DNA of 64,000 nucleotides, from NCBI GenBank assembly GCA_036169595.1, contig CM069766.1:5016279-5080278 (forward strand), written 5' to 3'. Of the stretch, positions 61,125 to 64,000 are shown in pieces. Positions within the stretch are counted from its first letter, which is position 1, and every line of letters starts with the position of its first letter. Source of the stretch: Dictyostelium firmibasis (lineage: Eukaryota; Evosea; Eumycetozoa; Dictyosteliales; Dictyosteliaceae). A model generated the notes under the pieces. That model did no database searches and had not been told where the DNA came from. It was given only the letters and a program-made list of their open reading frames with translations. Made by a program: the position numbers and the translations under genes.

Positions 61125-61850
61125 TTATCATTCTTTTTCAATTTTTTTCATATTTTTCCATATTAATTTTTAGTTTGTAAAATTGAGTTTTTTTTTTTAT
61201 TCAAAATGCAAAATATAATTTGTTAATAAGGATTATGTAGAATAGGCCACATTTTTATTTTTATAAGATTTAGAATTTAAAATTCAAATTAATAGAGCAA
61301 AGAGTATGAATAAGTAAAAAATGGAATTTTTTTTTTCCCCATATTAAAAAAAAAAAAAAACCCATATTAAATATTTAGTTTGTAAAAGATTGTTTTTTTA
61401 TTGAGTTCATATTGAAAAATGATTTTGTAAATAAGAATAGTGTAAAATAGGCCACATTTTTATTATTTTAAGTTTGAATATGTAAAAATAAAATTATTTG
61501 AGTAAAGATAATGATTTAGTAAATATTGGAATTTTAGATTTTTTCCATATTAATTTTTAGTTTGTAAAATTAAGTTTTTTTTATTATTCAAAATGCAAAA
61601 TATAATTTGTAAATAAGAATTGTGCAAAATAGGCCACATTTTTATTTTTATAAGTTTTAGATGTTTAAATATAAATTAGTAGAGCAAAGAATATGCTTTA
61701 GTAAAAAATGGAATTTTTTTTTTTTTCCCATAGTAAAAAAAAAAAAATCCATATTAAATATTTAGTTTGTAAAAGATTGTTTTTTTATTTATTTCACATT
61801 AAAAAATGATTTTGTAAATAAGAATAGTGTAAAACAGGCCACATTTTAAT
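61125..61850. repeat. Alternating tandem repeat of about 195 bp (higher-order unit about 387 bp)
   Basis: aggccacattttt recurs at 61244, 61449, 61631 and 61836 (spacing 205, 182, 205). Odd and even units differ consistently: ttcaaaatgcaaaatataat against ttgaaaaatgattttgtaa before the core. Confidence 0.75.
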
Positions 61851-62096
61851 TATTATATTACTAGCAATATATAACTTTTTCTTCTTATGATTTACCGCTA
61901 CTTGTACTTCTATCATATTCTTATTCTGATATAATAATACAGTTGATAAATGTCTTACTAATAATCTATCTTTTTTCATATTCTTATTAGCAGATACAAT
62001 TATAGTTTTGTTTCCTATTCTACGTTCAGAAGTATGTATTCTAGCATCTAGCTTATATTTCAATAATTTAGATATTTTTTCCTTTGCTAAATCCAT
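61851..62096 (-). CDS. Small basic protein, bacterial or organellar style, unknown
   Basis: The unit MDLAKEKISKLLKYKLDARI through KKKKLYIASN is basic, free of low complexity and open for about 80 codons. The last 16 residues (MWPVLHYSYLQNHFLM) come from the tandem repeat, so the true C-terminus is probably lost at about 61850. It lies divergent to the tRNA-Tyr half at 62194. I do not recognise the family. AT-rich bacterial (Rickettsia-like) or organellar origin is possible. Confidence 0.4.
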
Positions 62097-62193
62097 TATT
62101 TATATATTATAAATATTAAAATAATAGATAAATATAAAAATAAAAAATCTAGAGAAAATTATATAGATAGATTTTAGAAATTATTTTATTCTT

Positions 62194-62250
62194 GGGGTAT
62201 ACCAGAGCGGTTAAATGGGGTGGACTGTAAATCCGTTGTCGTCAGACTGG
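62194..62250 (+). tRNA. tRNA-Tyr(GUA), 5' half only, class II type
   Basis: Acceptor 5' strand ggggtat, D arm with agcggttaaatgggg, anticodon stem gtgga/tccgt around loop ctgtaaa (anticodon GTA), then the start of a long variable arm (tgtcgtcagactgg). The T arm and 3' acceptor are missing; sequence after 62250 is poly(A/T). A long variable arm on tRNA-Tyr is bacterial or organellar, not eukaryotic cytosolic. Confidence 0.75.
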
Positions 62251-62329
62251 AAGAAAATTGTTAAAAAAATAATTTTTTTTTTTTTTTTTTTTTTATCCTA
62301 TTTTTTGTAACCTTGTTGATGGTTTCTAA

Positions 62330-63085
62330 AATTATTCTCTTTTGGTACTCCTGCTTCGTTAAGTTTTCTTCGAATTCCTTAAACAGTAGCGGTTACTTCT
62401 TCGAGGAAGTGTAGAGTTACCCAGACATCGTTATCTTCTTTTCTTCGAATTCCTTAACCAGTAGCGGTTACTTCTTCGAGGAAGTGTAGAGTTACCCAGA
62501 CATCGTTATCTTCGCTTGAGTTCACATATCTGATTAAATATTCTATTCTTGATCCTTTCCAGTAGGTTCTGCATCTTTTCGCTAAATAATATTCTGTCTT
62601 CCTCTATAAAATATCGTCCACATGTACTTTCCTGTTTCCATCTTTCCTATTGATTATTCTAATTCCGTAATTTAAATCATTATTTCTCTTTGTAACCTTG
62701 AATGGTCCCAGTACTTTGGTAATAACTTGTATTGGTCATCGATCTCCAATTAAATAGTAGTTTATCTCTCTTAACTAATACCCAATCTCCTTCTTCATAT
62801 TCGATATCTTCACGTGTCTTGTTGCACTGAATCGCTTGGTTAATTTGAGCATCGACCATGCGACCTGTGTAAAGTAATTCGTTGCTTCTGTGAACTGGAT
62901 GTTGTACCGTGTGTTGATATTTATCGGCATCCTTGGTTCGAAGCCAAATACTATGTTAATCGGCTATCTTTGAGTTGAGGTATTTGTTGAACTGTTAATA
63001 GCAAATTCAATGTTCTTGATTTATTCATCCCATTTTAATTTCTCTTCTTTCTTAATTACTAATCCTTCCATTTTGTAATGTCTTT
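62330..63085 (-). pseudogene. Gypsy integrase C-terminus and chromodomain
   Basis: Minus-strand frames give LKWDE..IKNIEFAINSSTNT then INIVFGFEPRMPIN (end of integrase core), RREDI-like REDIEYEEGDWVLVKRDKLLF, a GPY/F-like VTKRNNDLNYGIRIINRK and KVHVDDIL, then RIEYLIRYVNSSEDNDVWVT with LHFLEEV, a chromodomain. At least three frame changes and internal stops. Integrase would insert the cDNA; the chromodomain would target heterochromatin. Confidence 0.78.
62364..62513. repeat. 75-bp direct duplication in the gypsy chromodomain
   Basis: Two near-identical 75-bp units (cttcgaattccttaa[a/c]cagt through catcgttatctt), 25 codons each, so the frame is kept across the duplication. Confidence 0.88.
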
Positions 63086-63437
63086 TCTCTGGTGAAAATT
63101 GAATCATTGTGTGGTGATAGAGGTCAAATGGTTAAACATAAACAAAAACATAATTTTTATTGGTATAGAGTATGTTTTGAAAAGATTGATCCACCTGATA
63201 ATAAAAAAATAATTATAAAACTTACTGACTTTCCATTCAACAATCAAGGTAATAATGTTGAGCATTTTTTAGATTGCGCCGAAACCATGCAATTTTCTTA
63301 GATTAACTATTTTAAATAACACCTCTAAAAAATCATAAATAAATATAAACAAGCACAATATATATATTATTAAGTAAAAATTAAAGTAAATAAATAAAAT
63401 TAACAAATAGATAATAAATAATGTAGTTTATTTGAGG
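63086..63437 (+). pseudogene. Transposon B-like 3' end (diverged)
   Basis: Matches B from KIESLCGDRGQMVKHKQKHN to the stop and 3' flank (about 48678-49027) with scattered differences (DPPDNKK, LDCAETMQFS) and a small frame change near the end. It is more diverged than the copies at 57352-60159, so an older insertion. Its terminal repeat follows in inverted orientation. Confidence 0.85.
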
Positions 63438-63612
63438 TTACAAGATCAAAATCCAATTGTTCTTCTCCAATTATTCTCATCAGAGACGAGAGTAAATCAC
63501 TACAACATTTCTTCTACCCCTTGTGTGTTTTTTTGAAGTAATTTTTGAAAGTGTGGGTGGGGGTAGCTGCCCAAATTTTTTTTTTTTAAAAATTTATTTT
63601 TCATATCATTCA
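63438..63612. other. 175-bp local inversion carrying the B-like terminus and host gypsy RT
   Basis: Re-inverting this segment makes both borders continuous: tttgagg then tgaatgatatg on the left restores the B 3' flank, and on the right gypsy RT reads EKFLDLGI-ITRSKSNCSSP on the minus strand. Within it, the B terminus CACTACAACATTTC starts at 63498 with the expected C/G-rich block. Confidence 0.8.
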
Positions 63613-64000
63613 TGATACCTAGATCTAAAAATTTCTCAATCATTTCTTCTACCACTTTTTTCTGATCATATGATGTGTAATAAATCAAAATTTTCGCTGG
63701 TTTTATTTCCATTCCTGTTTTAATCAGAAATTATATAATTATTATTATCTTTAATATATTATCAATTTCTTTATTTATTATTTTTATGGGTTTCTCTATC
63801 TTCACTTTTGAAGGAATTTCAATCTCTTCATTGTGTTTTAGTTTAACCTCATATACTTTTTGAAGGAACTTCTTTATTTTATTCTGTTCTTTATTAGGAT
63901 CATCATTCTCACTTTCATTGTTTGAATGTTTTAAATTAAAATAAATGTCCTCAAGTTTTTTTAATGAGTTATGATCATCTAATTGATCATGATCTTCTAT
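63613..64000 (-). pseudogene. Gypsy pol: linker and start of reverse transcriptase
   Basis: Minus strand: acidic and Lys-rich linker (IEDHDQLDDHNSLKK.. EVKLKHNEEIEIPSKVKIEK), a stop/frame change near 63735, then TGMEIKPAKILIYYTSYDQK with KVVEEMIEKFLDLGI, the standard entry of Ty3/gypsy RT. It continues into the inverted segment. Cut by the window edge. Confidence 0.75.

Larger units (their letters stand above)
62300..64000 (-). mobile_element. Decayed Ty3/gypsy chromovirus (Skipper-like), interrupted
   Basis: On the minus strand from 64000: acidic linker, RT start, (insertion and inversion 63086-63612), integrase C-terminal half, GPY/F-like region, chromodomain. The order fits Skipper-type chromoviruses of Dictyostelium. 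Multiple frameshifts; the middle of pol is missing. Confidence 0.72.

Noticed and set aside
61851-62250. Reading the tRNA-Tyr fragment as a host nuclear tRNA
   Set aside because: Long variable arm is the bacterial/organellar form, and the 3' half is missing.

Overview
This window looks like a repeat-dense nuclear segment of a social amoeba (Dictyostelium or a close relative). The DNA is very AT-rich. It holds many DIRS-1-like tyrosine-recombinase retrotransposons, short AT-rich introns, long Asn/Thr/Ser runs and trinucleotide arrays. In D. discoideum, clusters of DIRS-1, Skipper and DNA transposons mark centromeres (established knowledge), so a centromere-like cluster is the best reading. I see no convincing single-copy host gene. 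Nearly everything is mobile DNA, mostly nested, plus short foreign-looking fragments.

Region 1-24689 is one nest. A Harbinger-like DNA transposon ('element C', copy 1, 10121-22815) sits in a DIRS subfamily II element whose 3' half continues at 22816-24689. Inside or across C are a DIRS-II element (970-10115, minus), itself split by a complete DIRS-I (1999-6738); a TSD-less element 'E' (11320-13591); and a DIRS-I (15552-22740) that lies inside C's right terminal repeat and is split by a related element 'D' (16283-18732). A DIRS-I (24690-29440) then cuts into the outer DIRS-II.

Region 29441-30656 is a bacterial-type fragment with a broken metal ABC-transporter permease. Region 30660-37686 is a lone DIRS-I terminal repeat, then a second D copy split by a complete DIRS-II (31311-36103). 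Region 37687-40999 is a second bacterial-type fragment: a frameshifted lipoprotein gene and the 3' half of a Bacteroidetes-like peptide deformylase. The deformylase is joined in frame to DIRS coding sequence.

Region 41000-56720 is the clearest nest: DIRS-I (minus) contains C copy 2 (41248-53762), which contains transposon A (41669-50822), which contains transposon B (44553-49172). A and B are related autonomous DNA transposons with CACTRCAA termini. Each has one spliced gene of about 1,100-1,200 codons with an N-terminal hydrophobic leader, zinc-finger-like Cys/His clusters, a candidate acidic catalytic core and C-terminal domains that may be chromatin-reader-like. C carries a chromodomain-HTH-DDE transposase and a divergent, probably Myb/SANT-like partner.

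Region 56726-64000 is a patchwork: a DIRS-II fragment, two head-to-head pieces of B, a GC-rich island (60160-60885), a higher-order tandem repeat, a fragment with half of a bacterial/organellar tRNA-Tyr, and a decayed Ty3/gypsy chromovirus cut by a B-like element with a 175-bp local inversion. The foreign fragments and head-to-head joins may be real insertions or assembly chimeras. Sequence alone cannot decide.
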